A stretch of 64,000 bases of DNA from JBEVJK01 sp963791325 (GTDB lineage: Bacteria > Pseudomonadota > Alphaproteobacteria > Rhizobiales > Rhizobiaceae). Within the stretch, counting starts at the first letter, position 1; each line of letters starts with the position of its first letter. The notes beneath the pieces were generated by a model. It was not told where the DNA came from, made no database searches, and saw only the letters and a program-made list of their open reading frames with translations. The stretch is from contig CAWBRU010000021.1 in assembly GCA_963791325.1 (NCBI GenBank), forward strand, positions 358,928 through 422,927, in the 5' to 3' direction. Of the stretch, positions 9,288 through 17,349 are shown piece by piece. The translations under genes were made by a program, and so were the position numbers.

Positions 9288-9954
9288 CGCCGAGCAGATT
9301 GCGCTCGACGGTGCGCAGATGCGCGCGCATCGCCTGCCCGGCGGCCTCGGGGTCGCGCGCCAGCAGCCCCGCGACGATCTCTTGATGCTCGGCGCAATAG
9401 GTCTGGCGCCGCTGCTCCGAGAACGAGCGCCGCTTCATTTCGAACCAGGGCGCCTGATTGCGCAAGATCCTCAGCAGGTTGTGGATCTCCTTGAGGAATT
9501 CGTTGCGGCCGCACGCAAAGATCCGGTGGTGGAACTCGGCGTCCCACTGCTCGAAGCTCGGCATGTCGGCTGCCGCGCAGGCAGCCTGGTGAGCCTCGGC
9601 GACGGCAACGAGTCCGGCGGCGCTGGCATGGGTGGCGGCAAAGCTTGCCGCCGCCGGCTCGATGAGCAGTCGGATCTCCATCATGTCGGCGGGGCTGGTG
9701 CCCTCCATTCTGAGGATCGCGGCCGCGATCGAGTCAGGACCGCCGGCGCTGACGAAGGTGCCGCGCCCCACTTGGCGCACCACCGTGCCGTCGCGCTCGA
9801 GCAGCCCCACTGCCCGCCGCACCGTGTTGCGGGCCACTCCGAATTCCTGCGCCAGATCGCGCTCGGCCGGCATGCGGCCGTGCTCGAGCCATTCACCGGC
9901 CGAGATGCGCCGCTTCAGCACCGTGGCAATGTCGTTGGCGACCAACTTCGGCAT
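9283..9954 (-). CDS. GntR-family regulator, FadR subfamily
   Basis: A transcription factor starting MPKLVANDIATVLKRRI. It has an N-terminal winged helix-turn-helix (residues about 5-70, with PAERDLAQEFGVARNTVRRAVGLLERDG) and an all-helical FadR C-terminal ligand domain (FCD, about 85-215, with metal-ligand-type residues in EIRLLIEP, HHRIFA and HQEIVAGL). The frame extends 40 codons upstream, but the ATG at 9954 begins at the usual point of the DNA-binding domain. It lies between the minus-strand sugar operon and the divergent plus-strand hydrolase/ABC operon and could control either; ligands of this subfamily are often organic or sugar acids. The stop codon coincides with the edge of a dispersed repeat. 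Confidence 0.85.
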   Translation of the reverse strand: MPKLVANDIATVLKRRISAGEWLEHGRMPAERDLAQEFGVARNTVRRAVGLLERDGTVVRQVGRGTFVSAGGPDSIAAAILRMEGTSPADMMEIRLLIEPAAASFAATHASAAGLVAVAEAHQAACAAADMPSFEQWDAEFHHRIFACGRNEFLKEIHNLLRILRNQAPWFEMKRRSFSEQRRQTYCAEHQEIVAGLLARDPEAAGQAMRAHLRTVERNLLGA

Positions 9955-10148
9955 ACGGCGATCTCGATGTGATCCGATTTTGCGCCAATCTAAGCGCGCA
10001 ACTGAGCCATTGTCCATCACCCGCCTGGACACCTGCGCCCAAATCGCGCGTGCCGCCGCTTTGATGGCTTGCATGCGGCCGGCGGGAGGATTAGCCTTTC
10101 GAAAAATAGGCCGATTGGTTCACGATTGGCTTAGGGAGGCATGCAGGT

Positions 10149-11027
10149 ATGAAGGTGGCCACGTTCTCGATCGGCGGCGAACGTCGGGTAGGGATCGTCG
10201 ACCTCGACCGCGCTGCCGTACTGCCGTTCGACCTTCCCGTCGAGGAAGCGGCCCAAGGGGTGGTCGCGCTGATCGAGCGCAACGGCGCCGGCCTGCCGCG
10301 CACGTCGGCGCCGCTGCCGCTGGAGCGCGTCGCGCTCGAGGCACCGATCCCGCGGCCGCGCCGCAACATCTTCTGCGTCGGCAAGAACTATCACGAGCAT
10401 GCCCACGAATTCGCCCGCAGCGGCTTTGATTCCAGCGCCGGCGCCGGCGCCGTTCCCCAGCACCCGATCGTCTTCTCCAAGGTGCCGGAGTCCGTGGTGC
10501 CGACGCAGGCGACGGTGTTCATCGACGCAGCCGTGTCGACGGCGATCGACTACGAAGCCGAGCTTGCGGTGATCATCGGCAAAGGCGGACGCGGGATTGC
10601 CAAGGCGGATGCGTATGACCACGTCTGGGGCTACACGATCATCAACGATGTGACCGCGCGCGACCTTCAGGGCCGCTACAGTCAGTGGCTGATCGGCAAG
10701 TCGCAGGACACGTTTTGCCCGATGGGGCCCTGGGCGGTGAGCCGGGACGCTTTCGATGTCGACCAGGCCGGCATCCGCTGCTTCGTCAACGAGGAGCTGC
10801 GGCAGAATTCGAAGGTTGCGCTGTTGATCTTCGACATTCCAACGATCATCGCCACCCTGTCGCAAGGTATCACCCTGCGCCCCGGCGACATCATCGCCAC
10901 CGGCACGCCGGTCGGCGTCGGCATCGGCTTCGATCCGCCCAGATATCTGAAGCCCGGCGATGTCGTGCGCATCGAGATCGACGGCATCGGCGCGCTCGAG
11001 AACCGGTTCGCGGAGCACCGCCAATGA
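10149..11027 (+). CDS. fumarylacetoacetate hydrolase (FAH) family protein
   Basis: A 292-residue FAH-superfamily enzyme. The N-terminal lid is followed by the core with FCVGKNYHEHAHE (about 74-86), the metal-binding acid cluster IDYEAELAVIIG, NDVTARDLQ, and GDIIATGTPVGVGIGF near the C-terminus. Such enzymes hydrolyse, decarboxylate or hydrate acylpyruvate-like or ring-opened intermediates. This is the first gene of a plus-strand operon that also encodes an alpha/beta hydrolase, an amidohydrolase and an uptake system. The next gene overlaps its stop by four bases (ATGA). Exact substrate unknown. Confidence 0.88.
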   Translation: MKVATFSIGGERRVGIVDLDRAAVLPFDLPVEEAAQGVVALIERNGAGLPRTSAPLPLERVALEAPIPRPRRNIFCVGKNYHEHAHEFARSGFDSSAGAGAVPQHPIVFSKVPESVVPTQATVFIDAAVSTAIDYEAELAVIIGKGGRGIAKADAYDHVWGYTIINDVTARDLQGRYSQWLIGKSQDTFCPMGPWAVSRDAFDVDQAGIRCFVNEELRQNSKVALLIFDIPTIIATLSQGITLRPGDIIATGTPVGVGIGFDPPRYLKPGDVVRIEIDGIGALENRFAEHRQ

Positions 11028-11803
11028 CCACGGTGAGCGTCGGCCCGATCGTTGCGGAATCGGCGGGGGAAGGGCCCGCTGTGGTGATGATCCACGGCCT
11101 CGGCGGCACCGCCAACATGTTTCAGCCGCAGCTGGCCGCGCTGGAAGCGTTCAGGGTGATACGGCTCGATCTGCCCGGCTCGGGCCGCTCGCCGCGGCCG
11201 ATCGATCCGCCGACGCTCGACGCGATGAGCGAGGCGGTGGCCAAAGCCTTGTCCGGGCTGGGCGTGACCCGTGCGCATCTTGTCGGCCACTCGATGGGCA
11301 CCATGGTCTGCCAATGGCTGGCGGTGAACCGGCCGGAGCTGGTCGCCTCGCTGGCCCTGCTCGGGGCTCTTGCCGAGCCTGCCGAGGCAACCCGCACTGG
11401 GCTTGCCGCGCGCGCCAGGCTTGCCCGTTCGGGCGGCCTCTCCGACATTGCCGACCAGATCATCGCGGCCGCACTCTCGGCCCATACCAAGGAAAACAAC
11501 CCGGTCGCAGTCGCATTCGTGCGCGAATCGATCCTACGCCAGGATCCGGAATCCTACGCCCGCAGCTGCGAGGCGCTTGCCAAGTCGAGCGCGGTCGAGG
11601 CGCGCCGCATCAGCGCTCCCACCCTGCTGCTGACCGGCGAGGACGACGCCGTCAACCCGCCGAGTGTCGCCCGGACGCTGGCCGACAAGATCAAGGGCGC
11701 GGTCTATGCCGGGTTGGAGCGTTGCGGCCATTGGGCGACGGTGGAGAGCCCGGCCGCGGTCAATCGCAGGCTCACCGATTTTCTGAGGCAGGTCGAGCGC
11801 TAG
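11024..11803 (+). CDS. alpha/beta hydrolase
   Basis: The ATG is placed at 11024, in an ATGA overlap with the stop of the FAH-family gene; the open frame upstream is only the shadow of that gene. The 259-residue product has the oxyanion-hole HGLGG, the nucleophile elbow GHSMG, an Asp in the LLTGEDDAVNP turn and the catalytic His in CGHWATVE. It resembles esterases and ring-opening hydrolases such as enol-lactonase-like proteins. Its tight coupling to the FAH and amidohydrolase genes suggests consecutive hydrolytic steps on one substrate. Confidence 0.88.
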   Translation: MTTVSVGPIVAESAGEGPAVVMIHGLGGTANMFQPQLAALEAFRVIRLDLPGSGRSPRPIDPPTLDAMSEAVAKALSGLGVTRAHLVGHSMGTMVCQWLAVNRPELVASLALLGALAEPAEATRTGLAARARLARSGGLSDIADQIIAAALSAHTKENNPVAVAFVRESILRQDPESYARSCEALAKSSAVEARRISAPTLLLTGEDDAVNPPSVARTLADKIKGAVYAGLERCGHWATVESPAAVNRRLTDFLRQVER

Positions 11804-11836
11804 CGGCGGCCGCCACCACGACATGGGAGGCTGAAC

Positions 11837-13165
11837 ATGGCAGAGCAAGGCTGGAACGGGAACGGCTCGGGCAACACGCTGTTCGCCAACGTCCGCGTGC
11901 TGGATGCCACCGGCGACTACCCCTATACCGGCGAAGTCCTGGTCCAGGGCAACCGGATCAAGCAGATCACCCGCGGTTCCTCGCGCTTCGGCCCGTCGTC
12001 CTCGTCGGCGAGCTATGGCGGCGCGACGGTCATCGACGGCATGGGCGCCACGCTGATGCCCGGCATGATCGACGCGCATCTTCACCTCTCCTGGAACAAT
12101 GCGCCCGGCATCGACCCGATCCAGATGATGGAGGTCGAGGAGCACATGCTGGTCACGATGGAGATGGCCAAGCTCGTCCTCGACGCCGGCTTCACCGCCG
12201 GCCGCGGCGCCGCCGCAGCCAAGCCGCGCCTCGACGTGGTGTGCAAGAAGTTCATCAATCAGGGCCGCTTCCCGGGGCCGCGCTACCTGGCCGCCGGCCC
12301 GGAGATCACCACCGTCGGCGGCCTCGGCGATTCCTCGCCCTCGCACATTCCGCACGAAGGCCTCAATCTGGGCCTCGTCGTCTCCGGGCCGGAGGAGATC
12401 CGGCGCACGGTGCGGCAGCTGATCAAATACGGCGTCGACTCCATCAAACTCAATCTGTCCGGCGAGTCGATCACCGGCATGGGCGCGGAAGAGACGCCGA
12501 TGTCGGAGGAGGAGGTGGCGATGGCCGCCCAGGAGGCGCGCTGCCGCAACAAGGTGCTGTCGGCGCATGCCCGCTCGTCCGGCTCCGTCAAGCAATGCAT
12601 CCGCCATGGCATCCAGAACATCTATCATGCCTCGTTCGCCGACGAGGAGGCGCTCGACATGCTCGAGGCGGTCAAGGATCGGCACTTCGTCGCTCCGGGC
12701 ATCGCCTGGCTGATCAACACTGCCCGCCATGCCGAGCAATGGGGGATCAAGCCGGGCTCGCCGCTGTCGCTCGAATATGAGCGGGAACTGGAAATGTGCA
12801 TCGACACGATGAAGAAGATGCACCGGCGCGGCATTCGCGTGCTGATCGGCGGCGACTACGGCTTTGCCTGGACGCCGCAGGGCACCAACGCCAAAGACAT
12901 CCAGACCTTCGTCGAGATGCTCGGCTTCTCGCCGATGGAGGCGATCCAGGCCGCCACCAAATATGGCGGCCAGATCATGGGCATGGGCGACGAGCTCGGA
13001 ATGATCAAGGAAGGCTATCTCGCCGACCTCTTGCTCGTCGATGGAGATCCGATCGCCGACGTGCGCATCCTTCAGGACAAGAACCGGCTGCTGGCGATCA
13101 TGAAGGACGGCAAGTTCCACAAGGCGCCGCGCCTCAACGAGCAGCGGCGCCGGCTGACCGCATGA
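11837..13165 (+). CDS. amidohydrolase family protein
   Basis: A 442-residue metal-dependent hydrolase of the imidazolonepropionase/prolidase-like amidohydrolase group. It shows MPGMIDAHLHLSW (the HxH metal pair), HARSSGSVKQCIRHGIQNIYHAS with further histidines, LIGGDYGFAWTP holding the late aspartate, and the C-terminal GYLADLLLVDGDP typical of the composite beta domain. GGGAGG precedes the start. It should hydrolyse an amide, lactam or similar bond in the cytoplasm. The following permease gene starts inside its stop codon (ATGA), tying it to the transporter. Confidence 0.88.
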   Translation: MAEQGWNGNGSGNTLFANVRVLDATGDYPYTGEVLVQGNRIKQITRGSSRFGPSSSSASYGGATVIDGMGATLMPGMIDAHLHLSWNNAPGIDPIQMMEVEEHMLVTMEMAKLVLDAGFTAGRGAAAAKPRLDVVCKKFINQGRFPGPRYLAAGPEITTVGGLGDSSPSHIPHEGLNLGLVVSGPEEIRRTVRQLIKYGVDSIKLNLSGESITGMGAEETPMSEEEVAMAAQEARCRNKVLSAHARSSGSVKQCIRHGIQNIYHASFADEEALDMLEAVKDRHFVAPGIAWLINTARHAEQWGIKPGSPLSLEYERELEMCIDTMKKMHRRGIRVLIGGDYGFAWTPQGTNAKDIQTFVEMLGFSPMEAIQAATKYGGQIMGMGDELGMIKEGYLADLLLVDGDPIADVRILQDKNRLLAIMKDGKFHKAPRLNEQRRRLTA

Positions 13166-14214
13166 GCCTCGCCGACCACCGCTCCGCGCAGCCCGGCGAG
13201 TCCGGTTCGGGGCCGACCAGGCGCCATGCCTGGGCGGTGCTCTGGCTGGTGCTTGCCGCGGTCGCGGTCTGGCTGGTGTTCGCCGTCTGGCCCGCTTGGC
13301 TCAATGCGCTGCTGATTTCCAAGAAGGCCTTCGTCAGCGCGATCTTCAACGGCATCACTCTGGCCGGGCTTTATTTCCTGGTGGCCAGCGGCTTCACCCT
13401 GGTGTTCGGGCTGATGCGCAACGTCAACCTCGCCCATGGCTCGCTCTATCTGTTCGGCGCCTATATCGGCTACGAGGTCGCCAGCCGGACCGGCTATTGG
13501 CTGCTCGGCGTCGCCGCCGGCTTCCTTCTGCTGGCGCTGGTCGGGGCGATCTTGCAGGTCGCCGTCTTCCGCCGGCTGGAGGGCGACGATTTGCGCCAGA
13601 CCTTGGTCTCGATCGGCATCTCGATCGTGGCGGCCGACCTGATGCTGGCTGTGTGGACGGGCGCCACCTACCAGATCGGCATCCCGGATTGGCTCGACGG
13701 CTCGGTGACGCTGCCGATCATCACCGCCGTACGCTCGAGCGGCACCGCCGTCTATCTCACCTATCCGTTCTACCGCCTGTTCGTGCTGGCGGTCGCGGTG
13801 ATCATCGGCATCGGGCTCTGGCTGATGCTTAACCGCACCCGGGTCGGGATGATGATCCGCGCCGGCGTCGACGACCGGGCGATGCTGGCGGCGAGCGGCG
13901 TCAACGTCCATGTCGTCTTTGCCATCGTGTTTGCCGTCGGCGCCGGGCTGGCCGGCTTTGCCGGCGTGGTCGGCGGCTCGGCGCTGTCGGTGGCGCCGGG
14001 CGAGGACGTCCGCTATCTGCTTGCCTCGCTGGTGGTGGTGATCGTCGGCGGCATGGGCTCGATTCCGGGCGCCGCGATCGGCGCGCTGCTCATCGGGCTC
14101 GCCGAGCAGATCGGCCTGGTCTATTTCCCGACCTACGGCATCGTTCTCACCTTCGTCATCATGGTCGTGGTGCTGGCCGTGCGGCCGCAAGGCCTGTTGG
14201 GGGCTGCGCGGTGA
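13162..14214 (+). CDS. branched-chain amino acid-type ABC permease (LivH type)
   Basis: A 350-residue membrane protein with eight or more hydrophobic segments and the LivH hallmarks NGITLAGLYFLVASGFTLVFGLMRNVNLAHGS, GMMIRAGVDDRAMLAASGVN and VVVIVGGMGSIPGA. It starts at an ATG overlapping the amidohydrolase stop, and its own stop overlaps the next permease start. With LivM-, LivG- and LivF-type partners it forms a HAAT-family importer. The cargo is probably the compound degraded by the three upstream hydrolases rather than a branched-chain amino acid; that is inference from context. Confidence 0.9.
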   Translation: MSLADHRSAQPGESGSGPTRRHAWAVLWLVLAAVAVWLVFAVWPAWLNALLISKKAFVSAIFNGITLAGLYFLVASGFTLVFGLMRNVNLAHGSLYLFGAYIGYEVASRTGYWLLGVAAGFLLLALVGAILQVAVFRRLEGDDLRQTLVSIGISIVAADLMLAVWTGATYQIGIPDWLDGSVTLPIITAVRSSGTAVYLTYPFYRLFVLAVAVIIGIGLWLMLNRTRVGMMIRAGVDDRAMLAASGVNVHVVFAIVFAVGAGLAGFAGVVGGSALSVAPGEDVRYLLASLVVVIVGGMGSIPGAAIGALLIGLAEQIGLVYFPTYGIVLTFVIMVVVLAVRPQGLLGAAR

Positions 14215-15236
14215 GCGCGACGACGGCCTTCGGCACGCCGCAGAGTGCTGCCGCCTACCTCGATTCCATCGGCATCGGCCACATTCTGCTGGCGGCGCTG
14301 CTCATCGCCTTCCCGTTCGTGGCCAATGATTTCTTCATCGCCCAGATCGGCGCCTATTCGCTGATCTTCGGGATGATCGCGTTGTCGCTGATGCTGCTTG
14401 CCGGCTATGGCGGCATGGTCAGCCTCGCCCAGATCACGGTGGCCGGCATCGCCGGCTATGTGATCGCCATCTTCGGCGTCAACCAGACCGGCGTCCATGG
14501 CTTCGGCTGGCCGTTGTGGATCCTGGTGCCGTTCGCGGTCCTTGTCGCGGCCTGTGCCTCGGCGCTGATCGGCTGGATCTCGGTCCGCACGGCCGGCATC
14601 TACACGATCATGATCACGCTGGCGATCGCCACCGCCTTCTTCTACTTCACCCAGCAGAACTATTCCCTGTTCAACGGCCATTCCGGGTTCTCCGGACTGC
14701 CGTCGCCGCGCTTCTGGGGGATCGACTGGCGCGCGCCGGCGCCGTTCTACGCGCTCTGCCTGGCGAGCGCGGCGGTTTGCTATATCGCGGTGCTCTACAT
14801 CTCGCGCTCCACCTTCGGCCTTGCCCTGCAGGCCACCCGCGACAATCAGCGCCGCATGCGCGCGCTCGGTTTCCATGTCATCGCCCACAAGGTCGCGGCC
14901 TACTTCCTGGCCGGGCTGATCGCCGGCCTGGCCGGCGTCCTGCTGGTCTGGTTCAACGGCCGCATCTCGCCGGGCACGGTCGGCGTCGACGTCGCCATCG
15001 ACGTGCTGGTCATCGCCGTGGTCGGCGGCATTCGCCATCCGATCGGGCCCTTCGTCGGCGCTGTGGTGTTCGTGTTGCTCAAGACCTTCGCCATCGACCT
15101 GGTCGGAGCAGAGCGGTTCAACACCCTGATCGGAGCGGTTTTCCTGGCGATCGTCCTGGTCTCGCCGGACGGCCTTCTCGGACTTTGGCAGCAGCTCAAG
15201 CCGCATCTCAGCCAGCAGGCGCTGCGGCCGGGATAG
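14211..15236 (+). CDS. branched-chain amino acid-type ABC permease (LivM type)
   Basis: A 341-residue permease, GTG start in a four-base overlap with the preceding gene. It carries the LivM pattern LMLLAGYGGMVSLAQITVAGIAGY, the EAA-like ATRDNQRRMRALGFHVIAHKV and LVIAVVGGIRHPIGPFVGAV. About eight to ten membrane segments are predicted. It pairs with the LivH-type protein to form the channel. Confidence 0.9.
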   Translation: MSATTAFGTPQSAAAYLDSIGIGHILLAALLIAFPFVANDFFIAQIGAYSLIFGMIALSLMLLAGYGGMVSLAQITVAGIAGYVIAIFGVNQTGVHGFGWPLWILVPFAVLVAACASALIGWISVRTAGIYTIMITLAIATAFFYFTQQNYSLFNGHSGFSGLPSPRFWGIDWRAPAPFYALCLASAAVCYIAVLYISRSTFGLALQATRDNQRRMRALGFHVIAHKVAAYFLAGLIAGLAGVLLVWFNGRISPGTVGVDVAIDVLVIAVVGGIRHPIGPFVGAVVFVLLKTFAIDLVGAERFNTLIGAVFLAIVLVSPDGLLGLWQQLKPHLSQQALRPG

Positions 15237-15283
15237 ACAGCGCGCTTCGACGTCGCATTCATCAACGTGGGAGGAGAAACGAA

Positions 15284-16528
15284 ATGCACATCAACAGACG
15301 CCTGATGCTCGGCCTGGCGCTCGCCACGGCGCTTTCAGCGCCGCAGCTCGCGCGGGCCGAAGACACCATCAAGATCGGCCTGCTTGCCACCTTCGAGGGT
15401 CCGTTCACCGTGCTCGGGGAGGACGGCGAGCGCGGCGCGATGACGGCGATCGAGGAGGTCGGCGGCAAGGTTGCCGGCAAGACCATCGAGATCGTCAAGG
15501 GATCGTCCGACGCCTCACCGGACAGCGCCGTCAATGCCGCGCGCAAGCTGGTCGAGCAGGATGGCGTCAAGGTCTTGGTCGGGCCGCTGTCGGGCGACGA
15601 GGGGCTGGCCGTCAAGAACTATGCCAAGACCAAGCCGGATGTGACCTTCATCAACGGCACCTCGGCGGCGCAGGACACGACCCTGCGCGATCCGGCGGAG
15701 AACTTCTTCCGCTTCTCCACCGACGGTGCCCAGTGGATGGCCGGCCTCGGCGACTACGCCTTCAACCAAAAGGGCTTCAAGAGCGTCGCGACGGTCGCGG
15801 AGGATTATTCGTTCCCCTACACCCAGGTGTTCGGCTTCATGGCCGAGTATTGCAAGGCCGGCGGCCATGTGCCCTCGAAATCCTGGGTGCCGATCGGCAA
15901 CAAGGACTTTTCATCGGTGATCGCGGCGATCCCCGACAATGTCGATGCGATCTATGTGGCGCTCGGCGGCGCCGATGCGGTCAACTTCCTGACCCAGTAC
16001 CAGCAGGCCGGCGGCTCTGCGCCGCTGATCGGCGGCTCGATCACCGTCGACCAGACGGTGCTGACCGCCAAGGGCAAGCTGCGCGACGTGCTGGTCGGCA
16101 CGGCCTCGGCCGGTCCGACCGCCGACACCAACGACTCGCCCGCCTGGAAGTCGTTCGTCGAGGCCTACAAGAAGCAGCCGAAGGCGTTCCCGTCGCCGTC
16201 GCTGTTCGCGCATGGCTACTACGTCGACATGAAGGCCGCGCTGCTGGCGCTCGACAAGGTCGGCGGCGATGTCTCCGACGGCGGCGCCAAGCTGCGCGAG
16301 GCGCTGACGAAGCTCTCCTTCGACACCCCGACCGGCAAGGTGTCGCTCGACAAGAACCGCAACGCGGTCGCCGACATCTACCTGACCGAGGTCACCGAGG
16401 GTTCCGACGGCAACCTCTACAACAAGCTGATCAAGACCATTCCGCAGGTCAATCAGACCCTGGGCATCGAAGAGGCGGAATTCATGAAGCTCGGCGTCGT
16501 CGGCCGCGACAACCCGAACTGCCCCTGA
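15284..16528 (+). CDS. periplasmic substrate-binding protein, LivK/Leu-Ile-Val type
   Basis: A 414-residue protein starting at the ATG after GGGAGGAGAAACGAA. The signal peptide is MHINRRLMLGLALATALSAPQLARA, followed by mature EDTIKIGLLATFEGPFTVLGEDG. The type 1 periplasmic-binding fold is apparent (DASPDSAVNAARKLVEQDGVKVLVGPLSGDEGLAVKNYA; ADAVNFLTQYQQAGG). It captures the ligand for the LivHM-type permeases. Ligands of this family range from amino acids to amides, urea and aromatic acids, so the name should not be read as proof of amino-acid transport. Confidence 0.9.
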   Translation: MHINRRLMLGLALATALSAPQLARAEDTIKIGLLATFEGPFTVLGEDGERGAMTAIEEVGGKVAGKTIEIVKGSSDASPDSAVNAARKLVEQDGVKVLVGPLSGDEGLAVKNYAKTKPDVTFINGTSAAQDTTLRDPAENFFRFSTDGAQWMAGLGDYAFNQKGFKSVATVAEDYSFPYTQVFGFMAEYCKAGGHVPSKSWVPIGNKDFSSVIAAIPDNVDAIYVALGGADAVNFLTQYQQAGGSAPLIGGSITVDQTVLTAKGKLRDVLVGTASAGPTADTNDSPAWKSFVEAYKKQPKAFPSPSLFAHGYYVDMKAALLALDKVGGDVSDGGAKLREALTKLSFDTPTGKVSLDKNRNAVADIYLTEVTEGSDGNLYNKLIKTIPQVNQTLGIEEAEFMKLGVVGRDNPNCP

Positions 16529-16560
16529 GACGGGGCAGCCGCCGGCGCCGGGGGGAAGCG

Positions 16561-17349
16561 ATGCCTGAACCAGCGGCCGCAATGTCGCGTCTGCAGAGCT
16601 CCGGCGCCTATGCGCTGGAACTCGACGGCGTCGCTCGCCATTTCGGCGCGCTGGTCGCGCTCTCCGGCATCAGCATGCGGATCGCGGCCGGCGAACGGCG
16701 CGCCGTGCTTGGCTCCAACGGGGCCGGCAAGACGACGTTGTTCAATGCCGTCACCGGCGACTTCGCCCCGACCGCCGGCCGCATCCGCTTCTTCGGCGAG
16801 GACATCACCGGCCTGCCGCCGCACGAGCGTATCCGGCGGGGCTTGAGACGCACCTATCAGATCTCGCAATTGTTCAAGGGCCTGTCGGTGCTCGATTCGA
16901 TCTTCCTCGCCTGCCGCGGCGTCTCGCGGCGGCGGTTCTCGCTGATCAGGCCGGGCAGCCGCGACGTCACCATGATGCAGGCCGAGTCGATCCTGGCCCT
17001 GGTCCATTTGGAGCGGCTACGCGATGTATTGGTGGCCACCCTCAGCCACGGCGAGCAGCGCCAGCTGGAGATCGCACTGGCGCTGGCGGGGGCGCCGCGC
17101 CTGATCCTGTTCGACGAGCCGGCGGCCGGGCTGTCGCCGACCGAGCGCCGCGACCTGGTCGCGATCCTCGGCGCGCTGCCCCGCCATATCGGCTATGTGA
17201 TCATCGAGCATGATCTCGACGTGGCGCTGCGCGTCTCCGAATATGTCTCGATGATGCACAACGGCCGTCTGTTGAAGGAAGGTACACCGCAGGAGATCGA
17301 GGCCGATCCGGAGGTCCAGGAGATCTATCTGGGGGCCCGCCATGGCTGA
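16561..17349 (+). CDS. ABC transporter ATP-binding protein (LivG type)
   Basis: A 262-residue ATPase starting MPEPAAAMSRLQ. It has Walker A GSNGAGKT, the typical LivG stretch RGLRRTYQISQLFKGLSVLDSIFLA, a signature in LSHGEQRQLEIALALA, Walker B LILFDEPAAGL and the H-loop VIIEHDLDVAL. GGGGGAAGCG lies just before the start. Its end overlaps the following fused ATPase gene by 8 bases. It forms an ATPase pair with the N-terminal half of the next protein. Confidence 0.92.
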   Translation: MPEPAAAMSRLQSSGAYALELDGVARHFGALVALSGISMRIAAGERRAVLGSNGAGKTTLFNAVTGDFAPTAGRIRFFGEDITGLPPHERIRRGLRRTYQISQLFKGLSVLDSIFLACRGVSRRRFSLIRPGSRDVTMMQAESILALVHLERLRDVLVATLSHGEQRQLEIALALAGAPRLILFDEPAAGLSPTERRDLVAILGALPRHIGYVIIEHDLDVALRVSEYVSMMHNGRLLKEGTPQEIEADPEVQEIYLGARHG

